A stretch of DNA of 64,000 bases from Streptomyces resistomycificus (lineage in GTDB: Bacteria > Actinomycetota > Actinomycetes > Streptomycetales > Streptomycetaceae), in assembly GCF_001514265.1 (NCBI RefSeq), contig NZ_KQ949002.1, positions 1-64,000 on the forward strand, read 5' to 3'. Below are positions 35,239-43,960 of this stretch, piece by piece (the first letter of the stretch is position 1; every line of letters begins with the position of its first letter). Under the pieces are notes generated by a model that was not told the origin of the DNA, did no database searches, and saw only the letters and a program-made list of their open reading frames with translations. The position numbers and the translations under genes were made by a program.

Positions 35239-37571
35239 ATCTGAGGCAGTGGTCGAGGGACCTTGCCATGGGGGTCAGGTTCGCGTTCGCCGGCGGGCGC
35301 GAGGGGTGGATCCGGGCCACGCTGACGGCTGTCGGCGTCGGGCTCGGGGTGGCGCTGCTGCTGCTGACGACCGCCATCCCGAACGCGCTGGCGCAGCGGC
35401 ACGACCGCGGGGACGCGCGCACCGACATCACCTACCAGGAGACGCCCATACCGAAGGCGGCCGACACGCTCCTGGTGGGCAGCGCGGGGACGACCTTCCG
35501 GGACATGGACATCCGGGGCCGGCTGCTGGAGCCCGAGGGACCGCGGGCTCCGCTGCCGCCGGGGTTGGACGAGTTCCCGGCGGTGGGCGAGATGGTCGTC
35601 TCCCCCGCGTTGAGGAAGGTGCTGGAGTCGGCCGACGGGAAGCTGCTGCGGGAGCGGCTGCCGGACCGGATCACCGGCACGGTGAGCCAGGACGGGCTGG
35701 TCGACCCGTCCGAACTCACCTTCTTCCGGGGTGGAGCCGATCTCGCCGCCCGGGGGATCGACGGGGGCACCATCGCCCGGATCGACCGGTTCGGCGACCC
35801 CCAGCCGAGCACCGAGCGGACCGACCCGGTCCTGCTGCTGCTGATCCTCGTGGTCTTCGTGGTGCTGCTGATGCCGGTGGCCGTGTTCATCGCCGCGGCC
35901 GTGCGGTTCGGCGGCGAGCGGCGCGACCGGCGGCTGGCGGCCCTCAGGCTGGTGGGCTCCGACAGCCGGTCGACCCGGCGGATCGCCGCCGGTGAGGCAC
36001 TCGCGGGCGCGGTCCTCGGACTGCTCCTCGGCGCGGGCTTCTTCCTGGCCGGCCGTCAGCTGGCCGGCTCGATCGTGGTGTGGCGGGTCAGCGTGTTCCC
36101 GAGCGACCTGAACCCCTCCCCCGCGCTGGTCCTGCTGGTCGGCCTCGCGGTACCGGCCGCCTCCGTGCTCGTCACGCTGTTCGCGCTGCGCAGGGTGGTC
36201 ATCGAGCCGCTCGGAGTGGTGCGTACGGCGAAGCCCGCGCGCCGCCGGCTGTGGTGGCGGCTGCTGCTGCCGCTGGCCGGGCTGGCGATGCTCTACCCGA
36301 TGGTCGGACAGGGGCGCGACGGCGGCGACTTCAACCAGTACCTGGTCGTCGGCGGAGTCATCATGCTGCTCGTCGGTGTGACCACGCTGCTGCCGTGGAT
36401 CGTCGAGGCGGTGGTCGGCCGGCTCGGCGGGGGCGGCGTGGCCTGGCAACTTGCCGTACGCCGACTCCAGTTGAGCAGCGGTATGGCGGCCCGCATGGTC
36501 AACGGCATCGCGGTCGCGGTGGCCGGGGCGATCGCGCTGCAGATGCTGTTCGCCGGCGTGGAGAGCGACTACACGAAGGACACCGGCTACGACGTCACCC
36601 GGGCGCAGATGCAGGTGACGATCCGCGAGGAGGTGCCGCTCGGCCAGGCCTCCGAGAAGTTCCGGCAGACCGAGGGCGTGCGCGAGGTCTACGCCTACTC
36701 CGAGGGGTACGTCGGTGAGCGGCGCAAGGATGCGCAGCTCACCTCCCAGGTCACCGTCGGGGACTGCGCGTCACTGCGCGAGGTGGCACACCTGCCCTCG
36801 TGCCGGGACGGTGACGTGTTCACCGTCCGGGGTGCCGACTACGACACCGACACGGCGAAGATCGCGAAGACCGGCCGGACGCTGTACTTCGACACGTCCT
36901 TCACCAACGGCCCGAAGGGTGCCGAGATCCCCTGGGTGCTGCCCTCGGAGCTGAAGCGGGCGCAGGCCCGCACCGACCCGACGGGATGGAAGCGCGGCGG
37001 GCTGCTCCTCACCCCGAAGGCGGTGCCGGCCGCGGCCGCTCCGGCGCTGGACGGGCAGCTGTACCTCGGACTCGACGAGACCGTGCCGGACGTGGCCGAC
37101 CGGGTGCGCAACACCGCGGCGGCCATGGACTCGTTGAGCGAGCCCATGGTCTGGCACTCGGCCGAGCAGACCGACCGCTTCACCGCCATCCGCACCGGCC
37201 TGTTCGTCGGCGCCGCGTGTGTGCTGGCGCTGATCGGGGCGAGCCTGCTGGTGTCGCAGCTGGAGCAACTGCGCGAGCGCAAGAAGCTGTTGTCGTCCCT
37301 GGTCGCCTTCGGCACCCGGCGGCGCACGCTGAGCCTGTCGGTGCTGTGGCAGACGGCGATCCCGATCGCCCTCGGTCTGCTGCTGGCCTCGGTGGTGGGG
37401 CTGACACTGGGCGCGGTCCTGCTGCGGATGACGGACACGACCGTCCGGGTGGACTGGCCGAGCGTGCTGTCGATGACCGGCTTCGGTGCCGCGGTCGTCC
37501 TGGTGGTGACGCTGCTCAGCCTGCCGCCGCTGCTCAGGCTGATGCGGCCGGACGGGCTGCGCACGGAGTAG
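35235..37571 (+). CDS. FtsX-like ABC permease
   Basis: 778 residues, starting in the ATGA overlap. An N-terminal membrane segment (IRATLTAVGVGLGVALLLLT), a large extracytoplasmic domain (about 55-195), three to four central membrane segments, a second repeat with another extracytoplasmic domain (about 450-650, containing C-x-n-C in GDCASLREVAHLPSCRDGD) and three final segments. This two-repeat layout is the actinobacterial FtsX/MacB-type exporter permease. With PadR and the ATPase it forms an operon likely to export a lipophilic compound or peptide; the substrate is unknown. Confidence 0.93.
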   Translation: MNLRQWSRDLAMGVRFAFAGGREGWIRATLTAVGVGLGVALLLLTTAIPNALAQRHDRGDARTDITYQETPIPKAADTLLVGSAGTTFRDMDIRGRLLEPEGPRAPLPPGLDEFPAVGEMVVSPALRKVLESADGKLLRERLPDRITGTVSQDGLVDPSELTFFRGGADLAARGIDGGTIARIDRFGDPQPSTERTDPVLLLLILVVFVVLLMPVAVFIAAAVRFGGERRDRRLAALRLVGSDSRSTRRIAAGEALAGAVLGLLLGAGFFLAGRQLAGSIVVWRVSVFPSDLNPSPALVLLVGLAVPAASVLVTLFALRRVVIEPLGVVRTAKPARRRLWWRLLLPLAGLAMLYPMVGQGRDGGDFNQYLVVGGVIMLLVGVTTLLPWIVEAVVGRLGGGGVAWQLAVRRLQLSSGMAARMVNGIAVAVAGAIALQMLFAGVESDYTKDTGYDVTRAQMQVTIREEVPLGQASEKFRQTEGVREVYAYSEGYVGERRKDAQLTSQVTVGDCASLREVAHLPSCRDGDVFTVRGADYDTDTAKIAKTGRTLYFDTSFTNGPKGAEIPWVLPSELKRAQARTDPTGWKRGGLLLTPKAVPAAAAPALDGQLYLGLDETVPDVADRVRNTAAAMDSLSEPMVWHSAEQTDRFTAIRTGLFVGAACVLALIGASLLVSQLEQLRERKKLLSSLVAFGTRRRTLSLSVLWQTAIPIALGLLLASVVGLTLGAVLLRMTDTTVRVDWPSVLSMTGFGAAVVLVVTLLSLPPLLRLMRPDGLRTE

Positions 37572-37578
37572 CCGAGGC

Positions 37579-37613
37579 CCGTGGGCCCCTCCCCGGTGAG
37601 GAGGGGCCCACGG
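37579..37613. terminator. Bidirectional terminator
   Basis: A perfect 14-bp stem (ccgtgggcccctcc / ggaggggcccacgg) with a 7-nt loop between the convergent permease and Roadblock-like genes. Confidence 0.92.
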
Positions 37614-37617
37614 GGGG

Positions 37618-38046
37618 TCACAGGCTGTACTCCCGGATCACCCGCCGGACCTGCGCGAACAGCATGCCCACGTTGACCGACTTGCGGCAGACGACCACCG
37701 CGACGACGTCCTGCTGCTCGTTCATCCGCACGAACAGGTGCGTGAGGTTCTCGCTGTTGACCAGGATCTCCTGGAAGAAGTGGTTGTCACCGGCACTCCC
37801 GCGGCGCTCCTTGAAGACGTCCTCGATCATCACGACCGTGCGGCCCTGGAACAGGTCGAGGGTCGCGCCCGCCAGCAGGTCGAGGACCTCGGGCGGGTGG
37901 TTGTCGACGGTCTCGTACGACAGCAGCATGCCGGTGGACATGTCGACCACGCCGGAGGCGACACAGTCGGGTGCGTCGGTGCGCAGGGACTTGACCAGGC
38001 CCATCACCTGGTCGGAGAAACCGGGGGTCATACGCTTCGTCGCCAT
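37618..38046 (-). CDS. Roadblock/LC7-like protein, third gene of the module
   Basis: 142 residues. The alpha/beta pattern VMGLVKSLRTDAPDCVASGVVDMSTGMLLSYETVDNHPPEVLDLLAGATLDLFQGRTVVMIEDVF...HLFVRMNEQQDVVAVVVCRKSVNVGMLFAQVRRVIREY resembles a single Roadblock/LC7 domain (helix, hairpin, helix, hairpin). No membrane segments. It begins 4 nt after the previous Roadblock gene, so the pair may form a heterodimer. Roadblock proteins act as GAPs or scaffolds for small Ras-like GTPases, but no GTPase gene is beside it. I do not recognise a narrower family. Confidence 0.7.
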   Translation of the reverse strand: MATKRMTPGFSDQVMGLVKSLRTDAPDCVASGVVDMSTGMLLSYETVDNHPPEVLDLLAGATLDLFQGRTVVMIEDVFKERRGSAGDNHFFQEILVNSENLTHLFVRMNEQQDVVAVVVCRKSVNVGMLFAQVRRVIREYSL

Positions 38047-38050
38047 CCCT

Positions 38051-38473
38051 TCAGACTCCTTCGGCTGCCTTCTCAGGTGCGGTGTCGACGGCGGTGTCGA
38101 CTGCTCGGTCGGTGAGGATCAGGTCGATCCGGCGCAGGGCCGGCTGGGTCGCGCGATGCAGATGGTCGACGTCGATCCCCTCGTCGCCCAGGACGACCAT
38201 CAGCGCGGTGTCGCCGACGGCGTAGAAGGCGGCGCAGCCGTGGCTGCCGTAGGTCACCGTCCGGCGCAGGGCGCCGCGGGCGGTCGCCTCGGAGGTGCGG
38301 CGGGCGAGGCCGAGCCCGGCCGCGGCGAGGGCGGCGAGGCCTTCGGGGTCGATGGAGTCGGCGGTGTCGGCGGCGATCAGCAGTCCGTCGGCGGCGGCCA
38401 GGGCGGTGTCGGTGACGCCGGCGACCTGTTCGCGTAAGCCGCGCATTTCCAGCGCGAGGGCTTTGTGATCCAT
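38051..38473 (-). CDS. Roadblock/LC7-domain protein with TTA codon
   Basis: 140 residues, ATG start. A typical Roadblock/LC7 domain: MRGLREQVAGVTDTALAAADGLLIAADTADSIDPEGLAALAAAGLGLARRTSEATARGALRRTVTYGSHGCAAFYAVGDTALMVVLGDEGIDVDHLH. Codon 13 is TTA (38435-38437 on the plus strand reads taa), one of few in this window, which suggests bldA-dependent translation. It lies between a DUF4388-like gene and a second Roadblock-like gene. Conservons of Streptomyces contain a Roadblock protein (CvnB), but the partner sensor kinase, DUF742 and GTPase genes are absent here. Confidence 0.88.
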   Translation of the reverse strand: MDHKALALEMRGLREQVAGVTDTALAAADGLLIAADTADSIDPEGLAALAAAGLGLARRTSEATARGALRRTVTYGSHGCAAFYAVGDTALMVVLGDEGIDVDHLHRATQPALRRIDLILTDRAVDTAVDTAPEKAAEGV

Positions 38474-38524
38474 GTACTCGACTCCCCTATTCCTGTTCGC
38501 ATCTGATCGGTTTTCTGGTTTCGG

Positions 38525-39355
38525 TCATTTGGGGATTCCGTTCCGGATCCGGAAGAAGCCGCCGGGTTTGCGACGGGGCAGTTCGGTCCCCGCCGGAGGC
38601 GTCGGGGGGACCGGTTCGGCGGGCGGCGGCCGCCGGCGGACGCCCTGTCCGTCGGGGGACATACGCAGGACCGGGAGCGGCGCGGGCGTGCCGGGCAGCT
38701 CCAGGAGTCCCTCGGCGAGCATCCGGGCGACCTCGACGGTGACGGTGTAGACCCCCCTCCCGGTGCGGAAGGAGAGGTCGCGGGCGGTACGGCGGCCGTC
38801 GGCGTGGGCGAGCAGTTCCAGGCGCAGGGCGCTCGGGTTCCCGCCCCTGCCGCCGCTCGCGGGTACCGGCCGGTCCCGGTCGGGCCGTACCGGATGCGGC
38901 AGTCCGGCGACGGCGGCGAGCTTACGGGCCGCCTCCCGCAGCAGCCGCGCGGGCTGCTCACCCACCGGGACCTGCGCGAACGGCTCCGCGACGAGGGCGC
39001 GTTCACAGCCCTCCACCCGGCCCGCGACGATCGCGAAGGCCGCGTCGTGCAGCGCCATCGAGCAGACCACCCGCAGTTGGGCGGCCCCCGCGTACCCGTG
39101 CGCCACCAGGGCGGTCGCCGGCCAGCGCGAGCCGCCGGACTCCCGCACCAGCTCGGCCCACTGCTCGCCGCTGACCCGCCCGGAACGCAGCAGCAGCGCC
39201 TCGGGGCCGGGAGCGCCCGGGGACTCGACGGCGACGACGAGTCCGTCCCGGAAGTGAAAGGTGCCGCCGGGCGATCCGGCGATCCGCAGCTCCCCCGTGA
39301 AGCCCTCGTGCCCGCAGGCGGTCAGGGCCGGCGCGAGCGGTTCGTAGCCCGACAT
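38525..39355 (-). CDS. DUF4388/PatA-N-like domain protein, first gene of the module
   Basis: 276 residues from ATG 39355, with GAGGGG upstream. The N-terminus (LAPALTACGHEGFTGELRIAGSPGGTFHFRDGLVVAVESPGAPGPEALLLRSGRVSGEQW) has the 'GELRI..G.F.FRDG.VV.A' pattern of DUF4388/PatA-N domains. A central helical part follows, then a winged-helix-like stretch (LRLELLAHADGRRTARDLSFRTGRGVYTVTVEVARMLAEGLLEL) and a Pro/Arg tail. It is probably a cytoplasmic signalling adaptor. The Roadblock gene follows after 51 nt. Confidence 0.75.
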   Translation of the reverse strand: MSGYEPLAPALTACGHEGFTGELRIAGSPGGTFHFRDGLVVAVESPGAPGPEALLLRSGRVSGEQWAELVRESGGSRWPATALVAHGYAGAAQLRVVCSMALHDAAFAIVAGRVEGCERALVAEPFAQVPVGEQPARLLREAARKLAAVAGLPHPVRPDRDRPVPASGGRGGNPSALRLELLAHADGRRTARDLSFRTGRGVYTVTVEVARMLAEGLLELPGTPAPLPVLRMSPDGQGVRRRPPPAEPVPPTPPAGTELPRRKPGGFFRIRNGIPK

Positions 39356-39525
39356 CACACCCCTCGGCCTTTTCGCACACACGCCTGACGCGTAGCGCTG
39401 AGGGAGGAATGTGTATCAGGCCGGGCGCATATTCCCGGCGCGGAATTCCGAGCTGTCCCCGACTGACGGAAGTTGCGTCTTCCCGCTGCTCGAATGCCTT
39501 TGTACGAGGCTCATTTGAACGGTTG

Positions 39526-40479
39526 TCAGACGCCTGTGCCCGTCTCCCACACCCGTACGGGCAGCGGCCGCAGCGCCTGCCGCAGCGCGGTCGTCAGCTC
39601 CTCGTACTCCACTCCTCGGGCCGCCCCCGCGCGCATGGCGAAGGCGATGCGGCGGGTGGGGGCCGGTTCGGCGAAGGTGCCGGTGAGGAGCTGGTTGCTG
39701 CGGGTCGTCTCGACCTTGACGGCGGTGCGAGGGAGCAGGGTGACGCCCAGGCCGCCCGCGACGAGCTGCACCAGGGTGGACAGCCCGGCCGCGGTCGTGG
39801 TCACCGGCGCGTCCGCGCGGCCGGCCTCCCGGCAGATGTCCAGCGCCTGGTCGCGCAGGCAGTGCCCCTCGTCCAGAAGCAGCAGGTTCAGCTCCCTCAG
39901 TACCTCGCGCGCGATGCCCTCGCGGCCGCCGAGGGAGTGGTCGAGAGGGGTGACGAGCACGAAGTCCTCGTCGAACAGGGGCAGTTCGACGACGCCGGGG
40001 ACGCCGAGCGGGACGGCCAGGAGCAGCAGGTCCAGGCGCCCGCTGGTGAGCCCCTCGATCAGGTTGGCGGTCTGCTCCTCGTGGACCTGGAGGTCGAGGT
40101 CGGGATAACGGTCGTGGACGAGCCTGAGCACGGTGGGCAGGAGGTAGGGCGCGACGGTCGGGATGACCCCGAGGCGCAGCGTCCCGGTGAAGGGCGCCCG
40201 GACCGCCTCCGCCTCCTCCAGCAGTGCCCCCACCTCGTCCAGCACCGCCTTGGCCCGTACGGCGAGCCGCTCGCCGGGGGGCGAGAGCAGCACCTTGCGG
40301 GTGGTGCGCTCCAGCAGGGTGACGCCGAGGGTCTCCTCCAGCGCGGAGACGGCGCCCGAGAGGGCGGGCTGACTCATGCCGATCGCCGCGGCCGCGTCCC
40401 GGAAATGGAGGTGCTCGGCGACGGCGGCAAACGCCCGCAGCTGGGCGAGGCTGGGCTGCCTTTTCTTACCCACGGTCAC
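39526..40479 (-). CDS. oxyR: LysR-type peroxide regulator OxyR
   Basis: 317 residues; GTG 40479 is chosen because GGAGGTG lies 8 nt before it (GTG 40473 is the alternative). N-terminal LysR winged helix (PSLAQLRAFAAVAEHLHFRDAAAAIGMSQPALSGAVSALEETLGVTLLERTTRKV). The peroxide-sensing cysteines are in GHCLRDQALDIC, eight residues apart, as in E. coli OxyR (GHCLRDQAMGFC). It oxidises to a disulfide form that activates the divergent ahpC-ahpD. The intergenic AT-rich segment is the likely binding site. Confidence 0.96.
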   Translation of the reverse strand: MTVGKKRQPSLAQLRAFAAVAEHLHFRDAAAAIGMSQPALSGAVSALEETLGVTLLERTTRKVLLSPPGERLAVRAKAVLDEVGALLEEAEAVRAPFTGTLRLGVIPTVAPYLLPTVLRLVHDRYPDLDLQVHEEQTANLIEGLTSGRLDLLLLAVPLGVPGVVELPLFDEDFVLVTPLDHSLGGREGIAREVLRELNLLLLDEGHCLRDQALDICREAGRADAPVTTTAAGLSTLVQLVAGGLGVTLLPRTAVKVETTRSNQLLTGTFAEPAPTRRIAFAMRAGAARGVEYEELTTALRQALRPLPVRVWETGTGV

Positions 40480-40614
40480 TGATAGACACCTCCGATCAAC
40501 TCGACCGAGTATAGCTATTTCTACAATCAATGCACCCTGTGCCACGATCGACAACGTCCAACCCATGGGAGACGCCCGGGCAATTGGGGCGTTTCCTCGC
40601 TGCAAGGAGAGCGT
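40480..40614. promoter_or_regulatory. oxyR-ahpC intergenic control region
   Basis: 135 bp. The AT-rich segment 40509-40531 (gtatagctatttctacaatcaa) contains ATAG-n6-CTAC, close to the ATAG-n7-CTAT unit of OxyR sites, and a TATAGCT-like -10 for ahpC. AAGGAG precedes the ahpC GTG. Confidence 0.5.
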
Positions 40615-41169
40615 GTGCTCACTGTCGGTGACAAGTTCCCCGAGTTCGATCTGACCGCCTGTGTCTCGCTGGAGAAGGGCAAGGAGTTCCAGCAGATCAA
40701 CCACAAGACCTACGAGGGTCAGTGGAAGGTCGTCTTCGCGTGGCCCAAGGACTTCACCTTCGTGTGCCCCACCGAGATCGCCGCCTTCGGCAAGCTGAAC
40801 GACGAGTTCGCCGACCGTGACGCCCAGGTCCTCGGCTTCTCCGGCGACTCCGAGTTCGTCCACCACGCCTGGCGCAAGGACCACGACGACCTGCGCGACC
40901 TGCCGTTCCCGATGATGGCCGACTCCCGGCACGAGCTGATGCGGGACCTCGGCATCGAGGGCGAGGACGGCTTCGCCAAGCGCGCGGTCTTCATCGTCGA
41001 CCAGAACAACGAGATCCAGTTCTCCATGGTGACCGCCGGTTCCGTCGGCCGTAACCCCAAGGAGGTCCTGCGGGTGCTGGACGCCCTGCAGACCGACGAG
41101 CTGTGCCCGTGCAACTGGAGCAAGGGCGACGAGACGCTGGACCCGGTCCGGCTGCTGTCGGGGGAGTGA
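40615..41169 (+). CDS. ahpC: Alkyl hydroperoxide reductase AhpC (2-Cys peroxiredoxin)
   Basis: 184 residues, GTG start with AAGGAG. Peroxiredoxin motif FAWPKDFTFVCPTEIAAF with peroxidatic C51, and resolving Cys in DELCPCNW near the C-terminus. It reduces peroxides and is itself reduced via AhpD, whose gene begins 6 nt downstream. Controlled by the divergent OxyR. Confidence 0.97.
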   Translation: MLTVGDKFPEFDLTACVSLEKGKEFQQINHKTYEGQWKVVFAWPKDFTFVCPTEIAAFGKLNDEFADRDAQVLGFSGDSEFVHHAWRKDHDDLRDLPFPMMADSRHELMRDLGIEGEDGFAKRAVFIVDQNNEIQFSMVTAGSVGRNPKEVLRVLDALQTDELCPCNWSKGDETLDPVRLLSGE

Positions 41170-41175
41170 TCTGAC

Positions 41176-41709
41176 GTGTCCCTCGACTCCCTGAAGTCCT
41201 CGGTGCCGGACTACGCCAAGGACCTGAAGCTCAACCTGGGCTCGGTCATCGGCAATTCCGACCTGCCGGCGCAGCAGCTGTGGGGCACGGTCCTGGCGAC
41301 CGCGATCGCCTCGCGCTCCCCGATCGTGCTGCGCGAACTGGCGCCGGAGGCCAAGGCGAACCTCACGCCGGAGGCCTACGCGGCGGCGAAGTCCGCCGCC
41401 GCGGTCATGGCGATGAACAACGTCTTCTACCGCACCCGTCACCTGCTGTCGGACCACGAGTACGGCAACCTGCGGGCGGGCCTGCGGATGAACGTCATCG
41501 CCAACCCCGGTGTCGACAAGGTCGACTTCGAGCTGTGGTCCTTCGCGGTCTCCGCGATCAACGGCTGCGGGATGTGCCTCGACTCCCACGAGCAGGTCCT
41601 GCGCAAGGCGGGCCTCGACCGTGAGGTGATCCAGGAGGCCTTCAAGATCGCCTCGGTGATCCAGGCGGTCGGCGCGACGCTGGACGCGGAAGCGGTCCTG
41701 GCGGAGTAG
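41176..41709 (+). CDS. ahpD: Alkyl hydroperoxidase AhpD
   Basis: 177 residues. The AhpD/CMD fold with the catalytic CxxC in INGCGMCLDSHEQVLRKAG, and the helical shell including VMAMNNVFYRTRHLLSDHEY. In Actinobacteria, AhpD passes reducing equivalents from lipoamide proteins to AhpC. The second gene of the ahpC operon, followed by a terminator. Confidence 0.97.
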   Translation: MSLDSLKSSVPDYAKDLKLNLGSVIGNSDLPAQQLWGTVLATAIASRSPIVLRELAPEAKANLTPEAYAAAKSAAAVMAMNNVFYRTRHLLSDHEYGNLRAGLRMNVIANPGVDKVDFELWSFAVSAINGCGMCLDSHEQVLRKAGLDREVIQEAFKIASVIQAVGATLDAEAVLAE

Positions 41710-41725
41710 CTCCGCTGCGGCTTCC

Positions 41726-41758
41726 GGGCCCCGTTCACCACTTGTGGTGGCGGGGCCC
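41726..41758 (+). terminator. Terminator after ahpD
   Basis: A nested hairpin: outer stem gggccccg/cggggccc and inner caccac/gtggtg, followed by ttcgg. Confidence 0.85.
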
Positions 41759-41828
41759 TTCGGCTTTCGCCCCCGCCGCCCCTGCCCGTCCCGTCCTCAG
41801 GGGGCTCTGCCCCCTGGACCCCCGCTCC

Positions 41829-43151
41829 TCAAACGCCGGAGAGGCTGTCCTTGCCGGCTGTCGGGGGTTCGGATCCCTTCTCCATCGCCGTGGCACCGTG
41901 CGGTTTCGGGGACTGCCTCAGCGCGGCCTCGTGGGCGTACGTCCGCAGGTAGCCCACCACCGTGTTCGTCACCGCGACCAGCGGCACCGCCACCACCGCG
42001 CCGCCGATACCGGCGACCAGGCCGCCCGCGGCGACCGACAGGACGACGGCGAGCGGGTGGACGCGGACCGCGCGGCCGAGGATGAACGGCTGGAGGATGT
42101 GGCCCTCGATCTGCTGCACCGCCAGGACCACCGCCAGCACCATGACCGCCGTGAAGACGCCCTGGGTCACGAGGGCGACCACCACCGCCAGCGCACCCGA
42201 CACGACCGCGCCGACGAGCGGGATGAAGGCGAACAGGAAGATGAAGACGGCGAGCGGGACGGCCATCGGGACGTCCAGGAAGTAGATGCCGAGGCCGATG
42301 AAGATGGCGTCGATCAGGGCCACGATCACCGTCCCGCGGACGTATGCCGTGAGGGTCCGCCAGGCGCGGGGCCCCGCGCCCGCGAGGGCCGGCCGGGCAG
42401 CCGCCGGAGCCAGCTTCAGCGTCCACTCCCAGATGCGCCGGCCGTCGTAGAGGAGGAACAGCGTCGAGAAGACCGCCAGCAGGATGCCGGTCAGTGCCTC
42501 GACGACGACGGTGACGCCCTCCAGGCCCGCGGAGGTGATCTGGTCGGTGTTCGCGCCGACCGCCTCGCGCAGGTTCTCCGCGATGTCGTTGATCTGCTTG
42601 TCGGTGACGTGGAAGGGGCTGTTGAGCAGCCACTTGCGCAACTCGTCGATGCCGTCCTGGATCTGGTCGGAGAGATTGTCGATGTTCTCCATGACCTGCC
42701 AGGTCACGAACCAGCCGATCAGGCCCATGATGACGAAGCCGAGGATCGCGGTGAGGGCGGTGGCCACGCTGCGCGGGAGCCCGAGCCGCCGCAGCCGCCC
42801 CACCGTCGGCTGGAGCAGCGCCGTGATGAGCAGTGCCGCGACGAACGCCAGCACCACGAGCTGTACGGCGCTGATGATCCGCATGAGGACCCACAGCGTG
42901 CCCGCGAGGACCAGCAGGCGCCAGCCCGCCTCGGCTGCGACCCTGACTCCCCAGGGCACGGCCTGGGCGGGGTCCGGGCGCTCCACGACGATGACGGGCT
43001 GCGGGGTCGGCGGTACCGGGACGGAGGGCAGGTCCCGCTCTTCCGCCTCGGCGTGCTCCCGCTCGGCCTCGGCCCGACGCTGTTCGAACCGCTCACCCAT
43101 TTCGGTGAGTCGGGCCCCGACCCGGCCGAGCCACCCTGGCACTTGCGACAT
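41829..43151 (-). CDS. AI-2E family (UPF0118) membrane permease
   Basis: 440 residues from ATG 43151, with GAGGA upstream. An acidic coiled N-terminus (ERFEQRRAEAEREHAEAEERD) precedes about eight membrane segments (e.g. LLVLAGTLWVLMRIISAVQLVVLAFVAALLI, VATALTAILGFVIMGLIGWFVTW, LAVFIFLFAFIPLVGAVVSGALAVVVAL, VMVLAVVLAVQQIEGHILQPFILG). It has the family's late motif QQIEGHILQPFILGRAV. Members transport diverse small substrates or ions (TqsA, Na+/H+ type); the substrate here cannot be told. Confidence 0.93.
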   Translation of the reverse strand: MSQVPGWLGRVGARLTEMGERFEQRRAEAEREHAEAEERDLPSVPVPPTPQPVIVVERPDPAQAVPWGVRVAAEAGWRLLVLAGTLWVLMRIISAVQLVVLAFVAALLITALLQPTVGRLRRLGLPRSVATALTAILGFVIMGLIGWFVTWQVMENIDNLSDQIQDGIDELRKWLLNSPFHVTDKQINDIAENLREAVGANTDQITSAGLEGVTVVVEALTGILLAVFSTLFLLYDGRRIWEWTLKLAPAAARPALAGAGPRAWRTLTAYVRGTVIVALIDAIFIGLGIYFLDVPMAVPLAVFIFLFAFIPLVGAVVSGALAVVVALVTQGVFTAVMVLAVVLAVQQIEGHILQPFILGRAVRVHPLAVVLSVAAGGLVAGIGGAVVAVPLVAVTNTVVGYLRTYAHEAALRQSPKPHGATAMEKGSEPPTAGKDSLSGV

Positions 43152-43221
43152 GATCCGTCCTCTTCCCCCGTCTCTCCCCACCACTCCCCCTGGCGTCGTC
43201 GCACCGACCGTACATGGCGAA

Positions 43222-43250
43222 AGCCCCTCCCCCTAGGACGGGGAGGGGCT
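43222..43250 (-). terminator. Terminator of the SLT gene
   Basis: A perfect 11-bp stem (agcccctcccc / ggggaggggct) with a 7-nt loop, 24 nt after the SLT gene stop. Confidence 0.85.
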
Positions 43251-43273
43251 GCGCGAGGTTGAGCTGTGTCGGC

Positions 43274-43960
43274 TCAGTACCAGTGGTTGGCCTGCCAGAA
43301 CGTCCAGGCCTCACAGGGGCTGCCGTAGCGGCTGTCCATGTAGTTGAGGCCCCACTTGATCTGGGTGGCCGGGTTGGTCTGCCAGTCGGAACCGACCGAC
43401 GACATCTTGGAGCCCGGCAGGGCCTGGAAGAGACCGTAGGCACCGGAGGAGGCGTTGACGGCCTGGTAGTTCCAGCTGGACTCGTGGTCCACGATGTTGC
43501 TGAAGCACTGGTACTGACCGCTCGGCACCATCGACTGCGCCATCGCCTGGATCTGCGCGATGGTGTAGGAGCTCTGGACCGGGAAGCTCGACGAGCTCCG
43601 GCTGGCCTTGGCCGCCTTCGCCTCGGCGCGCTCCTTGGCGTCCTGGGCCGCCTTCTCGGCGGCTTCCTTCTTGTCGATCGCGGTCTGGGCGGCAGCCTTG
43701 CGTGCCGATTCCTCCGCCACCTTCTTGGCGCTCGCGTCCGCGGCGATGGCCTGCGTGTCCGCCTGCTGCGTCAGGGACGCCGTCTGGACCTCGGCCTGCT
43801 GACCCGCGGGTATGTCCGCGAGGAGCGTCGAGTCGGCTGCCGTCGTCTCGGCGTCGTTGATCTGCGCGGTGCTGCCAGAGGCAACGCCGACGACGCTTCC
43901 GACAGCGGTGACCGCGGTGGCGGAGGCCACTGCGAATCCCCGGACCGAAATCGGGCTCAC
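43274..43960 (-). CDS. Secreted SLT-type lytic transglycosylase-like protein
   Basis: 228 residues from GTG 43960, chosen because GGAAGGA lies 6 nt upstream; an ATG six codons earlier lies within that ribosome site. Signal peptide MSPISVRGFAVASATAVTAVGSVVGVASG, then an Ala/Glu/Lys coiled-coil linker (about 60-120). The C-terminal SLT-like domain has NIVDHESSWNYQAVNASSGAYGLFQALPGSKM...NPATQIKWGLNYMDSRYGSPCEAWTFWQ, including the catalytic-Glu position (DHESSW) and the two Cys. It cleaves peptidoglycan outside the membrane during growth or germination. Confidence 0.93.
   Translation of the reverse strand: MSPISVRGFAVASATAVTAVGSVVGVASGSTAQINDAETTAADSTLLADIPAGQQAEVQTASLTQQADTQAIAADASAKKVAEESARKAAAQTAIDKKEAAEKAAQDAKERAEAKAAKASRSSSSFPVQSSYTIAQIQAMAQSMVPSGQYQCFSNIVDHESSWNYQAVNASSGAYGLFQALPGSKMSSVGSDWQTNPATQIKWGLNYMDSRYGSPCEAWTFWQANHWY

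Noticed and set aside
39409..40482. Plus-strand frame with a good GAGGGAGG site antisense to oxyR
   Set aside because: The product has no conserved pattern and covers the whole of oxyR, which is certain; the ribosome-like site is probably chance.
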